Assembly (NCBI GenBank): GCA_038502055.1
Contig: JAXRKN010000029.1
Location: 905,001 to 969,000, forward strand
Length of the DNA: 64,000 nt
Direction of reading: 5' to 3'
From: Tanytarsus gracilentus
Lineage: Eukaryota; Arthropoda; Insecta; Diptera; Chironomidae
Shown here: piece by piece, positions 31,992 to 44,022 of the stretch
How the letters are laid out: every line of letters starts with the position of its first letter
How positions within the stretch are numbered: position 1 is the stretch's first letter
Made by a program: the position numbers and the translations under genes
The notes under the pieces: model-generated
The model's input: the letters and a program-made list of their open reading frames with translations, nothing else
Database searches by the model: none
Told to the model about the DNA's origin: nothing

Positions 31992-33567
31992 GGGACTTGA
32001 TCATCCATCCGAAGGAATTTTCCTAGGAATTTCCTAGGAATATTCCTAGTAATTTCCTAGGAATTCCTAGTAATTTCCTAGGAAATTTCCTAGGAAAAAT
32101 ATAGGAATAAAATTCCTAGGAAAATTCCTAGTAAAAATTCCTAGGAAATTTCCTAGGAAAAAAAAAATTATTTTTTCCCTCTAGGAAAATTCTCTAGTAA
32201 AAATTCCTAGGAAATTCCGAGAGAAAAAATTACTAGGAAAATTCCTAGTAAAAATTCCTAGGAAATTTACTAGGAAAAAAAGTTTCTATGAAAATTTAAT
32301 CGGATTCTTATGAATTCAATAATTTTCTTTTAGCTTTTCAAAAATATCCTCATTCTCACTTATTTTACCACTTTTTTTTTTCTCGTTAGTTTTTGAAAGA
32401 TTTTATGAAAGGAATTAAAAATAAAAAAATAAATTTTTTCTTTATGTTTTTTCTGCTTATTTTGGATGAAAAAATATAGAAAATTAAGGATTAAGAAAAA
32501 GGAGTTAAAAATTAATAAGGTTATAGTAATAGAAAAATCAGATTAAAAATTTTATTATGAAGAAATCTCTCATCCTTTTGTATTTACAAAGAGTGTAATA
32601 TATTTTCTCTAAGAATTAAGTTGAATCAACATTTGAAAGGAAATTTTGTTGAAACTTTTTCCCCAAATGCTTGATAATAACCTTTGAACCTTGATGTAAT
32701 ATTTTTTTTTAAAATTTTAAAAGACTCATGAATAAAAAGTATATTAAAAATTGATGTAAGGATATTAATCTTCTGGCAAAATATTTAATATAAATTGACA
32801 TCAATTTAATATAAAAAATTTCTATTTAATTTTTGGTCAAAAAAATTAATATTAAATGATATCAATTTTATTAAAAATTTAATAACAAATTTTTGATAAA
32901 AAATTTAATATTAAATTGCATCATTTTATGTAAAAATTTAATAACAAATTTTTGATAAAAAATTTAATATTAAATTGACATCAATTTTATGTAAAAATTT
33001 AATATCAAATTTTTGGAAAAATTTTTTTAATTATTATATTGAAACTTTTAATGATATAAATAGTAAAATAATAAAAATTGAAAATAAAATATAAATTAAT
33101 TAAATTTAATAATTTGCAAAAAAATAAAATATAAATATTAAATTAATAACAAATTTTTGGTGAAAATTTTTTTATTAAATTGACATCAAATTAATGTAAA
33201 AATTTGATATGAAATTTTAGTAAAAAATAATACAAATTTAGTAAATTTGAATTTATAAAACATAATTTAATATCAAATAAATATTTTTTTACTTGCTATT
33301 AAATTGACATTAAATTTGACGTTAAATTTGACATTAAATTTTTTTTGTTGATATCAAATTCATGTAAATTTAATATCAATTTGATGTCAAAATTTTTTTT
33401 TGACAAGGATTTAACGTCAAATTGATATCAATTCAACCAAAAATTGTTCTATGGGTAGAACATAATAAAATATTTAAATTTTTTTTGAAAAATCTCCCAT
33501 CTCTATAGAGTTATAACTTAATATTCAGCACGGAAAAGTACTAAATAAAATAAAATCAGTATAAATT
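31881..33567. repeat. 1.47-kb insertion between 111-bp direct repeats
   Basis: The flank sequence 31881-31991 is repeated at 33457-33567 with one mismatch. Between them lie a CCTAGGAATTT-rich array (32000-32290) starting GATCATCCATCCGAAGG, and then (about 32760-33440) an array of an approximately 60-bp unit containing AATTTAATATTAAATTGACATC. No gene is visible. Copy 1 has a single copy of the 111-bp sequence and no insertion. Confidence 0.7.
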
Positions 33568-33583
33568 TAGATATTGATATATT

Positions 33584-34323
33584 ATAGCTCCGCTATATAT
33601 TAATTTTGGATTTCTCCAAAACCAGTTTTTGGCCCCTAGTGCCAAGACATTACATTGTGCAATATCAAAACATATACTCAAATGATAGGCCTAGCCAAAC
33701 CCTACAAACTGGCGAAAACAGATTTGAAATCGGTTGCTCCTACGAGGAGTTAGAGCCATTTAAGTCATCTTACTTTCTCACTTTCTCACTTTGGTTCTAG
33801 TTGTGCAAGAAGTATTTAGTTTTGAGGTATGACCCTTCAAGGACCGTCCCTGAGTGCAAAAATGTCCTTTTTCATACAAATTTTCTCTTATATGGCTTCA
33901 TGTATTTTAACTCTCATTCATAATTTTCATTATGATTTTTGGGAGTGTCCATCATGCCGCTGGGTGCCACTAATTCCATTTTTAATGGTTTTTTTTTTAG
34001 AAAATTTTTCAGAACTATGGCTTCATGTATGTCGTTGAACTCGTCATTGCATCAGGAATCGATTGACATTGACGATTTTTGAAGCTTGTCCATCATGGCC
34101 GGCCAGGAGTACCACTAATGTCCATTTTTCAGAACTATGGCTTCATGTATGTCGTTGAACTCGTCATTGCATCAGGAATTGATTGACACTGACGATTTTT
34201 GAGGAATGTCCATCATGGTCGTCCAGGAGTGCCACTAATGTCCATTTTTCAGAACTATGGGGTACTAATCTAAGACAGCGGAGCTATTGGAAATGGCAAC
34301 GCCGTTTGCAGACCCATCTTGTT
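33584..34323 (+). mobile_element. Helentron/DINE-like element H2
   Basis: Same ends and 3' hairpin as H1, but only about two of the 120-bp internal units and a unique stretch near 33905-34000. Insertion is between T and T in the NACHT flank; the intact site in copy 1 reads GATATATTTTGTTTAAG at about 4891-4907. Confidence 0.75.
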
Positions 34324-35058
34324 TTGTTTAAGTTCCTAGATCACTTAAAATTATATTTTTGATATTTTCTTTATTCAAAAAATTGCAATATTCCCACGTA
34401 TAGCGGATAAATCTCTTAACGCCTGAAATTTAAATTCTGAAGCTGTCCTAAAGCTGTCATAAAATTGGCGGTAAAAATTGTAATAATTTGTAGGGAAATT
34501 TTATTTGCGGGAAATTTAAATAGAAGTAAAAGTGTAAACAAATTAATTGAAAGTTTACTGGAGGATCGAAATCAGCTCAAAATTCTTAAGCTAACCTTAA
34601 GTACGTACTTTTCAAAGGATCAAATGTGCGGAAAGAAGGTAAAAATATTGGATTAATTTTAAATTTTCAAATAATTATTACCACGTGTTCGCCCACCGTT
34701 TTTCTCCCTTCTCTCTTACTCCCGCAATCTCATTTAGCTCTCTTTCTTTCTCTCGGTCGTTCACGACCGGATGTTGTGTACAAATAACGGTCAAAAAAAA
34801 TTAAAAATAAAAATAAATTCCTTTGTTCCTACCCCCTTTAATATTTATCAGCTGCGAAGAAAATAAACAATTTAAATTTAATTTTGTCAATCTAACAACA
34901 ATTAATAAGTTAAAATCTTTAAATAACACAAAGAAGAACGTAACAAACTGAAAAGTAAAGAACACAGTAAAATTAAATCAAAAATTCGTCAGTGTAAAGT
35001 TAAAAAATTTAAATTTTAGATGGATCTCGAAGCGCAAACAAAGACAATTTAAAGTTTG

Positions 35059-35570
35059 ATGGAGCTTGAGTTACAGCTTAAAACGGCACGATTAGAGTGT
35101 CAGAAACAAATTGAAACAATACAAAAACTGGAAAAGGACGGAAAAAATATAATTCAGGAGTTTAATTGGCAAGATGAGAGAATAAAAACAAGCTCATTAC
35201 AAAGAATCGTCCAATATGCTATAAGATCAACTGATGCAACTCGAGGAAACTACAAGTTCCTCAATATGATGTCTGCAATTGAGGAAATCGAAAAACAATC
35301 GAAGGTGAGATAAAATTAAAAAATTATATATAAAAAATCGAAAATAAATAATTTAATTTCTAGAACGGCAACACAGAGTCAAACGAAGAAGAGGAAGAAG
35401 ACAATCAAAATACAACTTCTCAACAGAAAAAGGAACTAGAGAATCTTCGTGGCAAAACAGATAGTGGACGTGGATACAAAGGAAAAGGACGTGGTGGCAA
35501 AGGAAAGAAACCGTATGGTCGTGGAGGTGGAGGACAACAAAAACATATTCATTTACATTTAGGATTGTAA
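35059..35570 (+). CDS. Unrecognised 150-residue protein with RG/KG-rich tail, inside a TIR element
   Basis: Exon 1 (35059-35304) ends AAG|GTGAGA. A 59-bp intron ends TTTCTAG, and exon 2 (35364-35570) ends in TAA; phase is 0 at the junction. The first 80 residues look like a coiled coil followed by a helical segment (LQLKTARLECQKQIETIQKL). Exon 2 encodes an acidic stretch (EEEEED), then a glycine-rich basic segment (GRGYKGKGRGGKGKKPYGRG) and a short His-containing C-terminus. RG/KG-rich tails often bind RNA; that is family-level knowledge, not proof. AATAAA lies at about 35605. A small upstream ATG frame is at 35020-35052. I do not recognise the family; it could be captured host sequence or an element-encoded accessory protein. 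Confidence 0.65.
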
Positions 35571-35689
35571 CAAAAGACATAAAAATGTAATAAAACAGAT
35601 TTGCAATAAATAAAATAGTCAAAAAAAGTCAGTCAATTTGTTTAAAAAAATAAATAAAATTTAAAAAAAGTCAATTAAAGCAACAGTTG

Positions 35690-36190
35690 TTGTGTAATAA
35701 TAACGGTGAAAAAATATTTAAATCTTAAGCTGGTAAATTACTAAGTTACCATCCCTTCCATAAAATATAAAATACAGCTGTTCATGAGATAAATAATTTT
35801 TAATTTTAATTCGTAAAAAAGATGAATTTAATAGTTAAAACACTTTAAATAATACACAAAGAAACTCTACAAACTACAAGGTAAGGTAAACATTGAAGAA
35901 TAATCAAAAATTCGTCAGCATAAAGTCAAAATTTAAAATTTTAGATGGTTAAAAAGGGAACAGAAGAAATTTAAAAGTTGTTAAAAAATTATGGTATTGG
36001 TCGCAAATGGCCATGAAAACGACGGATAACAAAAATACATCAACTTAAACTTCAGATTGAGATAACAATAAACAGATAATACATTTAAGAGAAAATAATA
36101 TGATTAAAAGTTTCAAAAAAAAATTAATTAATTAATCTGATTGTAATAAGAAATAAAAGATTTAAAAAAGTGAATTTGTTCAAATAAATA
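35690..36190 (+). pseudogene. Decayed second copy of the TIR-element gene
   Basis: The leader around 35850-35975 (CAAAAATTCGTCAGCATAAAG then TTTTAGATGG) parallels 34920-35055, and 36020-36080 parallels the 3' end at 35530-35600. The middle of the coding region is missing, so no product is possible. Confidence 0.5.
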
Positions 36191-36349
36191 ATCAAAAAGT
36201 CAAGTATAAATTCATTTTCTAACGGTAAAATTTAAATCTTGCTCAAAGCTGTGTTCCATGGTAGCACAAAATTTTGAAAAATATTGATTTGCGGTCAATA
36301 ACGATATTTATGATTGGTATATAATAAATTTGATCAGGAAAAAGAATTA

Positions 36350-36871
36350 AATAAAATATTTAAAAAAACGTTTAGATTTCTCCCTTCTCTATCCAGACAT
36401 TCCGCACGGAAAAGTACTAAATAAAATAAGGTCAGTATAAATTTTGATATGTTGATATATATTTTGTTTAACTTCCTTACGTACTTAAAATTAAATTTTG
36501 ATTTTCTTTATCGCAACATATTAAACAAGTGCATGCAATATTTGTGTGGATATAAAATTATAATTTAAGATCCAAAATTTAAGAGATGGGGAGCGGTTTA
36601 AAAAACGTAACCAAACAAAAATTGCCGCTCCCCATCTCTTAAATTTTGGATCTTAAATTATAATTTTATATCCACACAAATATTGCATGCACTTGTTTAA
36701 TATGTTACGATAAAGAAAATCAAAATTTAATTTTAAGTACGTAAGGAAGTTAAACAAAATATATATCAACATATCAAAATTTATACTGACCTTATTTTAT
36801 TTAGTACTTTTCCGTGCGGAATGTCTGGATAGAGAAGGGAGAAATTTTAAACGTTTTTTTAAATATTTTAT
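36350..36871. repeat. 520-bp palindrome made of NACHT-gene flank sequence
   Basis: The left arm 36350-36596 and right arm 36623-36871 are near-perfect inverted copies around a 26-bp loop. Each arm is a diverged copy of the 5' flank of the NACHT genes, including ATTCCGCACGGAAAAGTACT. Transcription through it would give a long hairpin RNA. Confidence 0.8.
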
Positions 36872-36974
36872 TTTGTGTTATAATTTCAAACTGATATAAA
36901 AAGAAAGAGAAAGAAAATTTTTATATCATCCATCTCTTTCTTTCAACGCTCGTGACTTTATCCGCTATACGTGG

Positions 36975-37740
36975 CAATATTCTTAACAAGTGTTTAAATT
37001 TAAATTTGGATATTAAAATCCAAAAATTAGAGAAGTGGTGCGGCAATTTTTGTTTGTTTGACTTTAAACCCGCTCCAGCATAAAATTTTAATATTTTTTG
37101 ACCGTTATTTTTACACAACAACAGCTTCGCAATAGTTGTTGAAGTCAGTCGTCACATAGAGAAGAACGAGTTGATACAATTGTGTGAGAGTAAGAGAGAA
37201 GGGAGTAAAAGACAGTTTGGTTGATTCCACTCAGTGCTTAAATCAACAACTAAGCAACGTTTTAATAAATGGCGAGATTTAAAGAACGACTTTTTTATTT
37301 TTTGGATTGTCTTTAAAATTTTAAAAGTAATCTTTTTTTGCCAGTGTGTGGTAAGCTTGATTAGGGCAACATTTTTAGGGTTTGAATATTGCACGAGAGC
37401 TAAAAACCTGATTTGATGAATACAAAATTAAAATAAAGCGGAGCTATAGTTTTGTGATAAAAATGCCCTGTACGTAAACAAAGTGGTGATTCAAGTTTTA
37501 AATTATTATTTCATTGAAAGTTAGCGATTAAACAAGCTCAACAGTTAAATAATAAAAAGACATAAAACTCTTTCACTCTCATACTCCAAGGACAAAATTG
37601 AATACGCGGGCATTTTTAAATTTCGATTCATACTCACACTTCCTTGCTCTCACACCAAGACAATTTGTGTTAATCTCTGAACCAGTTAGAAGTCATCAGT
37701 TGCCGACTTTAAGAAAAAATAAAAAAATAAAAAAATGAGT
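36975..37740. repeat. Segmental duplication, distal NACHT flank, copy 2
   Basis: This matches 4950-5740 in the same orientation. No gene is supported; the small frames on both strands are incidental. Confidence 0.8.
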
Positions 37741-38678
37741 TCAATAGATTTTTAGTATTTTTTACGATTTGCATGCAAATTTCATGAAAACGTGATTTTT
37801 GTCTGCTAGGGAAAGGACTTAGGTTCATAAAGCCTAGAGTCAAAAATATGTCGCGAGGTCGAATTTCAAAATTTTGTCCGTTAAACATATTTTTAAAGCT
37901 ACAAATGTTCAGATTAACCAAAATGTCCGGATTTACTTAAACTGATTTTTGTGAAAATTTTCATTTAAAATATTGGAAAATGTTTTTTTTAATTCAAAAG
38001 TTAAATTTTCTTCTTGCTTTATTTTTTATCGCTTGGTTTAATTCAAAACTCCACTTCATACTCACATCTTCTCAGGCAAATTAATTTAAATGTATTTCAA
38101 GAACTGTTTAATATTTTTTATCATATTTATTTTTTTAAATTTTATCATTACAGATTTATTTGAATATTTTCTTATTTAAACTCTTTTTTCAAAAAATTCA
38201 ATTTTTTACATTTAAAGTAAATTTTTTAAAAAAATAATAATTAGGTACCTAAATAAATTTTAAATTTTTATTTTATTTTTTAATCCAAAATCTGCTTTTA
38301 AAAGTTTATTTAAAGTCCGATTTAATATTTTTTCGGGAATAGCAAAATATTTTAAAGTTTTATTAAAATTATTTTTTGAGGCACTTGCGGTAAATTTTCT
38401 AAAAGTCTTTAAATTTTAAACGCCCATTTCATTCAAAAAAGATTTGAAGGCACAAAACGTTTATTGAGGTTATCACTATCAATTTTTCTGATAATATTTT
38501 AAGCTTTTTAAAACTCGACCGATTTCTTCAACGTCCGTTTTCGATATGTGAAGATGAAAAAATATTTTCGCTCACACTTAAATTTTTTAGCACACAAAAA
38601 TTATCGCAGTGAATTTTTTTATCGCCCTGTCAGTGTGAGTGTTTTATTTGAAACAGATCCAGAGATAAGTAATTACAA
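37741..38678. repeat. Duplicated spacer, no gene seen
   Basis: From about 37945 it matches 13410-13700 and 14700-15150, including one copy of the six-fold 210-bp block at 38439. The unique part at 37741-37940 shows nothing recognisable. Confidence 0.6.
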
Positions 38679-40109
38679 AAAATTTCGCCTGCATAAAGTA
38701 CGCGAGAGAGTTTTCTCTAATCTGGCTGAAATTTGGATATTATTGTGACCTAATTGTGACTATTTGTGACGCACTCTCCATTTTTTTTGACACCCTTTAT
38801 TTTTTGAGTTTTGGACATTTCAAAATTTTGAGCTTTCTCTCGTGTACTTTATGAAAAGTGGGCGAGAGAATCTTTGAAAATTGATTTTATTTTAAATGTT
38901 TGTATGTTAATTGATGGCATTTTTTGTGACTATTTTTGACATGTTAAAAGTTTTTGAATTTGATCAATTGTCAAAAAGTTAGAGCCAGTTCAAATTTGAG
39001 AGCTGACAGACGCTTTTTCTCTCGCGTACTTTATGAAAAGTGTGCGAGAGAATTTTTCAAAAAATAACTTTTCAAAAATATTTTTGCATTTTCTTTTAGC
39101 ATTTATTTTGACTATTTTTGACGTTCAAAAAGTTTTGAGATCAGATTGATAGTCATAAAGTTACGCGATTTTGATTGAGCGCGTCACTAAGAGCTTTTTT
39201 TTCACAAGAGTAAAATTTTCAGGTAGATTTTGAAGATTTTAGAATAGAAGAATTTAAATTTATTTTGACGATGCAATTCTCACGTTTGCGAAGAATTTTA
39301 AAAATATTGATTTAATATGACATGCTTTTGTAATTTAATTGATTGTGACCATTATCCTAGGAATTTTACTAAAAAAATTTCGGATATTTTTACTAGGAAA
39401 ATTCCTTCCGATGGATGATCTATACTCGACTTGAATTTTATTATTTATTGAAATTGCTTAAGATAGAGAAAAAAATTCGTTAAATTTTAATGATCATTAA
39501 AATTAAAATATTTGATGGTGAACATAAATTTAAAAAAAAATTAATTTTTTTTTCTCAAAATCTACCTGAAAATTTTACTCTTGTGAAAAAAAAGCTCTTA
39601 GTGACGCGCTCAATCAAAATCGCATAACTTTATGACTATCAATCTGATCTCAAAACTTTTTGAACGTCAAAAATAGTCAAAATAAATGCTAAAAGAAAAT
39701 GCAAAAATATTTTTGAAAAGTTATTTTTTGAAAAATTCTCTCGCACACTTTTCATAAAGTACGCGAGAGAAAAAGCGTCTGTCAGCTCCCAAATTTGAAC
39801 TGGCTCTAACTTTTTGACAATTGATCAAATTCAAAAACTTTTAACATGTCAAAAATAGTCACAAAAAATGCCATCAATTAACATACAAACATTTAAAATA
39901 AAATCAATTTTCAAAGATTCTCTCGCACACTTTTCATAAAGTACACGAGAGAAAGCTCAAAATTTTGAAATGTCCAAAACTCAAAAAATAAAGGGTGTCA
40001 AAAAAAATGGAGAGTGAGTCACAAATAGTCACAATTAGGTCACAATAATATCCAAATTTCAGCCAGATTGGAGAAAACTCTCTCGCGTACTTTATGCAGG
40101 CAAAATTTC
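38679..40109. mobile_element. Foldback element FB-3 with 8-bp duplication
   Basis: The body 38687-40101 (1415 bp) is flanked by exact AAAATTTC copies. The arms, about 545 bp each (38687-39233 and 39556-40101), begin GCCTGCATAAAGTACGCG and contain three partial repeats of a TACTTTATGAAAAGTG / GCGAGAGAA motif. The spacer holds a small relic of the GATCATCC / CCTAGG sequence also seen at 32000. The paralogous empty site is at 15162-15175. No ORF is present. Confidence 0.85.
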
Positions 40110-40386
40110 ATCTTATGTAATTTAATTTTGGGAAATTGCTTGGACTTGGTATGAAAATTTAATTAATTTAATTTAATTTTTTGTAATCGCGACTTTTGGG
40201 TGAAATTGACATGAATAAAATTAAAAAGCGGCACAAACTCAGGTAAAACGAAATTAATTAACAACATGCAATAAAAAAAATAAAATATCGACAAGATTTT
40301 TTTTATTTATTACTTTTTTGAAAATACAAAATTTCATATTTAAAATTTTTCCTTGTCGTTCAAAGTGCAGAGTAGCTTTTCCACAG

Positions 40387-40815
40387 TTATTTTGGATTTT
40401 CCGTACGCTTATTAACGTATTCAACATTGACTTCAGAGCTTAAGATTCCCAATGTTGCATCCACAATAATGCACTTATTATTTTCATCCCAATCATATTT
40501 TAACTTGAGTTGGATTGCAACGAGTTTAGTCCAACTCCAAATCGTTTTAAATTTGACGTCTCGAAGATCTTCGTTCGCACGATCCTTAGGATATTTTCGC
40601 TCTTTCTTGATCAACTCCAAGATATCCTCAATAAGCTTTTTGCCTTCGGCCGCATCGATTTTTCCATCAGAACTTTTTGCAAGTTCATCAATTGCGTCAT
40701 CAATCAAAGTTTGGTACTTCTCGAGACTTTCTGTTGTTTCCGTTGCATGTTCTAACGCTTCAATTTTCCGAATTAATGCCTCAAAGGTCTCCTTTCTTGC
40801 TTTCGTATCAGTCAT
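40387..40815 (-). CDS. Unrecognised 142-residue helical protein, copy 2
   Basis: The encoded protein is identical to the product of 15449-15877, and I see no nucleotide difference inside the ORF. The nearest difference is one base just upstream of the ATG (CTACTT versus CTAATT on the plus strand). The leader again ends in an AG directly before the start region. It sits at the equivalent place in the second large duplication, upstream of NACHT copy 2. Function unknown. Confidence 0.75.
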   Translation of the reverse strand: MTDTKARKETFEALIRKIEALEHATETTESLEKYQTLIDDAIDELAKSSDGKIDAAEGKKLIEDILELIKKERKYPKDRANEDLRDVKFKTIWSWTKLVAIQLKLKYDWDENNKCIIVDATLGILSSEVNVEYVNKRTENPK

Positions 40816-40837
40816 CCTACTTAAAAATTATTTGTAA

Positions 40838-41914
40838 TTATTCACCGCCACTCAAAAGTTTGTAGAAAATTTTGGAATAAATTAAATTTCCTTTTATTTT
40901 GAGTGACGTTCCCCTCGTCAAAACAGTGATATCGTGTGTAAAATATTTATATTAATTAAGTGTATTCTTGTTTGTTTCTAAGTGCGTAAAGTGTTTTAAA
41001 AGTTTAATCAAATGTTTCTAACAACTTCAGACATCGAGTTAGAATCAATTACAGGTAAGAAAGGGAAAATGAGTGAAAATAAACTAGAAAAATTTTTCTT
41101 TTAAAGAGAGGTCGGTTAAGATCACCCAAAATTATTTCACCCAATAAAAAGTTATCTCATTATTTCAATCGTTTTTTGTAAGTAGATTATTTTACTCATT
41201 TTCTCTTATGAAATGTCGGATGACATTTCAGGGTAGGTATAAACACAGCTAGCTTTAAACAAATAAAATTTAATAAAGTTAATTTTTATTTTTATTTCTA
41301 ATATTTAACTTTTTTTTTGTAATCAAAAACGTAAAAAACCTTAATGTTACAAAAAGTCACATTTAAAAAAATTTGAATTCATTAACTAAAAAATATAAAA
41401 ATGTTTTTCATCAATTCAACAATGGCCTTGAAATATTTCTTGACCTACATTTTTGGAAAGAAAAAAAACATTTAATCGGAGTTCGAAAATATTTTAATCT
41501 CGCACTTAAACATTCACACAGTTGATGTGCTCTCCGATGTTTTTATTCCCAACGTTTTTGGATGTTTTTTACTTTTTCGTGCCGGTTTGTTTATGGCTCA
41601 AAAAATGAGTCGGATCAAAAAACTGCTTGGCAACATTTTAAATTTTTATGACTAAAATATTTTAATTTTTGCTGCTTTAAATTAATTTGTTTATTTTTTA
41701 ATTTTTTAGTCAATTTATAAAATGATTTATGAAAATATTTTTTCTCTAATTAAGGTTTTCAAATTTTATAAAAAATATTTTTATATGTTAAAATTTTTAG
41801 TTTTAAATATTTTTCTGATGATTTCTTGCTTATGGCGCAATTTACTAGCAATTTACTCGAATAATTTATGTTTTTACAAAGTCCAAGAAGAAAAAACTTT
41901 TTTCGAAGACACAC
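40838..41914. repeat. Duplicated segment, copy of 15900-16990
   Basis: The same sequence as the first copy with scattered differences, including the short ATG frame ending in ACAG|GTAAGA at 41013-41052 and the inverted pair that follows. No gene is called. The frame at 41722-41973 is AT-rich and has no coding support. Confidence 0.6.
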
Positions 41915-42045
41915 GCAAAAAACGAATAAAAAATAAACGCGAGATTATTTCACCATTTCTGAGAATATTTTGAGTTACAGTAACGACTCTAGAATTTAGG
42001 TTAAAATTTTTTTAATTATGATGTTAAAAAATAAAAGTATAAATT

Positions 42046-43201
42046 ATAGCTCCGCTATATATTAATTTTGGATTTCTCCAAAACCAGTTTTTGGCCCCTA
42101 GTGCCAAGACATTACATTGTGCAATATCAAAACATATACTCAAATGATAGGCCTAGCCAAACCCTACAAACTGGCGAAAACAGATTTGAAATCGGTTGCT
42201 CCTACGAGGAGTTAGAGCCATTTAAGTCATCTTACTTTCTTACTTTCTTACGATCTTAGTGGGCGGCATATCTCAAGAACGGCTGGTCGGATTTGACTCG
42301 GGTTTGTAGCTAAAGATCGGGTTTTGGCTCTAGTTGTGCAAGAAGTATTTAGTTTTGAGGTACGACCCTCCAAGGACCATCCGTGGGTGCAAAAATGTCC
42401 TTTTTCATACAAATTTTCTCTTATATGTATGTCGTTGAACTCGTCATTGCATCAGGAATCGATTAGCATTGATGATTTTTGAGGAATGTCCATCATGGCC
42501 GTCCAGGAGTGCCACTAATGTCCATTTTTCAGAACTATGGCTTCATGGGTATCGTTGAACTCGTCATTGGATCAGGAATCGATTAGCATTGATGATTTTT
42601 GAGGAATGTCCATCATGGCCGGCCAGGAGTGCTATTAATGTCCATTTTTCAAACTATGGCTTCATGTATGTCGTTGAACTCGTCATTGCATCAGAAATCG
42701 ATTGGCATTGATGATTTTTGAGGAATGTCCATCATGGCCGTCCAGGAGTGCCACTAATGTCCATTTTTCAGAACTATGGCTTCATGTATGTCGTTGAACT
42801 CGTGATTGAATCAGGAATCGATTGACATTGATGATTTTTTGAGGAATGTTCATCATGGCCGGCCAGGAGTGCCACTAATGTCCATTTTTCAGAACTATGG
42901 CTTCATGCACCTCATTGAACTCGTCATTGAATCAGGAATCGATTGGCATTGATGATTTTTGAGGAATGTCCATCATGGCCGGCCAGGAGTGCCACTAATG
43001 TCCATTTTTCGGAACTATGGCTTCATGCACCTCGTTGAACTCGTCATTGCATCAGGAATCGATTGACATTGATGATTTTTTAGGAATGTCCATCATGATT
43101 AACCAAAAGTGCCACTAATGCCCATTGCAATGGAGTAGGGTACTAATCTATGACAGCGGAGCTATTGGAAATGGCAACGCCGTTTGCAGACCCATCTTGT
43201 T
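42046..43201 (+). mobile_element. Helentron/DINE-like element H3
   Basis: Same termini and 3' hairpin as H1 and H2, with about six internal 120-bp units. The empty sites in copies A (about 19040-19062) and C (about 47648-47670) read GTATAAATTTATTTTTA, showing insertion between T and T without duplication. Confidence 0.75.
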
Positions 43202-43882
43202 TATTTTTATTTTTAATTTATTTTATTAAACTAAAGTAAAATTTAAGAAATTATCCTAGATCTATTTTTTTAATTATTTTAATTTAAAAAGGAGTCAAAA
43301 ATAATATTGGATGAAATCTATGATGAAATCATCGAGCATTTGAATTTATTTGATTGTATAGAGTTCTTTATGGCACTAACATACTCACACAAAATTTATG
43401 TCTGCGGTTTCCGGCTATGATGAAATAAAACTTTTTAGTTGAAATAATTTTGAGAGATAATTTTTAAAGTTGTTTTATTTTCACTTACATTTTTTTAATT
43501 TATTATCAAACGTGTTGAAAGTCTTTAAAAACTCTTTGCAAAAATATTTGGGATTTTTTTATAAACGACAAAAATAGTTTAAAACTATTAAAAAATATTT
43601 TTCACTCTTTTTTATGCACTTTTGATTAATTGTCACAAAAGTAACTGCATTTAAACCGTTACTTAATCTCAAAAAGATTTGAAGGCACAAAACGTTTATT
43701 GAGGTTATCACTATCAATTTTTCTGATAATATTTTAAGCTTTTTAAAACTCGACCGATTTCTTCAACGACCGTTTATGATATGTGAAGATGAAAAAATAT
43801 TTTCGTTCACACTTAAATTTTTAAGCTCGCAGTGAATCTTTTTATCTCCCTGTCAGTGTGTGTATTTTACTTGAATTAGATC

Positions 43883-44022
43883 CAGAGATGGGCAACTACA
43901 AAAAAATTCATGTAATTTAATTGCAATTAATTGTAGAAAATTACATGAATTTTGTATGAAAATGTATTTAATTTTTTTTAATTGAAATTTTTACTCGATT
44001 AAAAAGTAATTGCCCATCTCTG
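43883..44022. mobile_element. 140-bp MITE, CAGAGATGGGC termini (copy B)
   Basis: Orthologous in position to 20358-20497 and 48338-48477. Confidence 0.65.

Larger units (their letters stand above)
34386..36982. mobile_element. 2.6-kb TIR element carrying a spliced gene
   Basis: The body 34394-36974 has 18-bp perfect inverted ends CCACGTATAGCGGATAAA and an exact 8-bp duplication CAATATTC (34386-34393, 36975-36982). Copy 1 has the empty site near 4955. It contains a two-exon gene (35059-35570), a decayed second copy of that gene's ends (35690-36190), and a long palindrome (36350-36871). I see no transposase; 8-bp duplications occur in hAT and P superfamilies, so the superfamily is open. Confidence 0.75.

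Noticed and set aside
32000..39420. Possible 7.4-kb transposon bounded by GATCATCCATC at 32000 and its inverse at 39395-39420
   Set aside because: The right copy is a short relic in the spacer of an independent foldback element, and the interval contains unrelated nested insertions and duplicated flank sequence.
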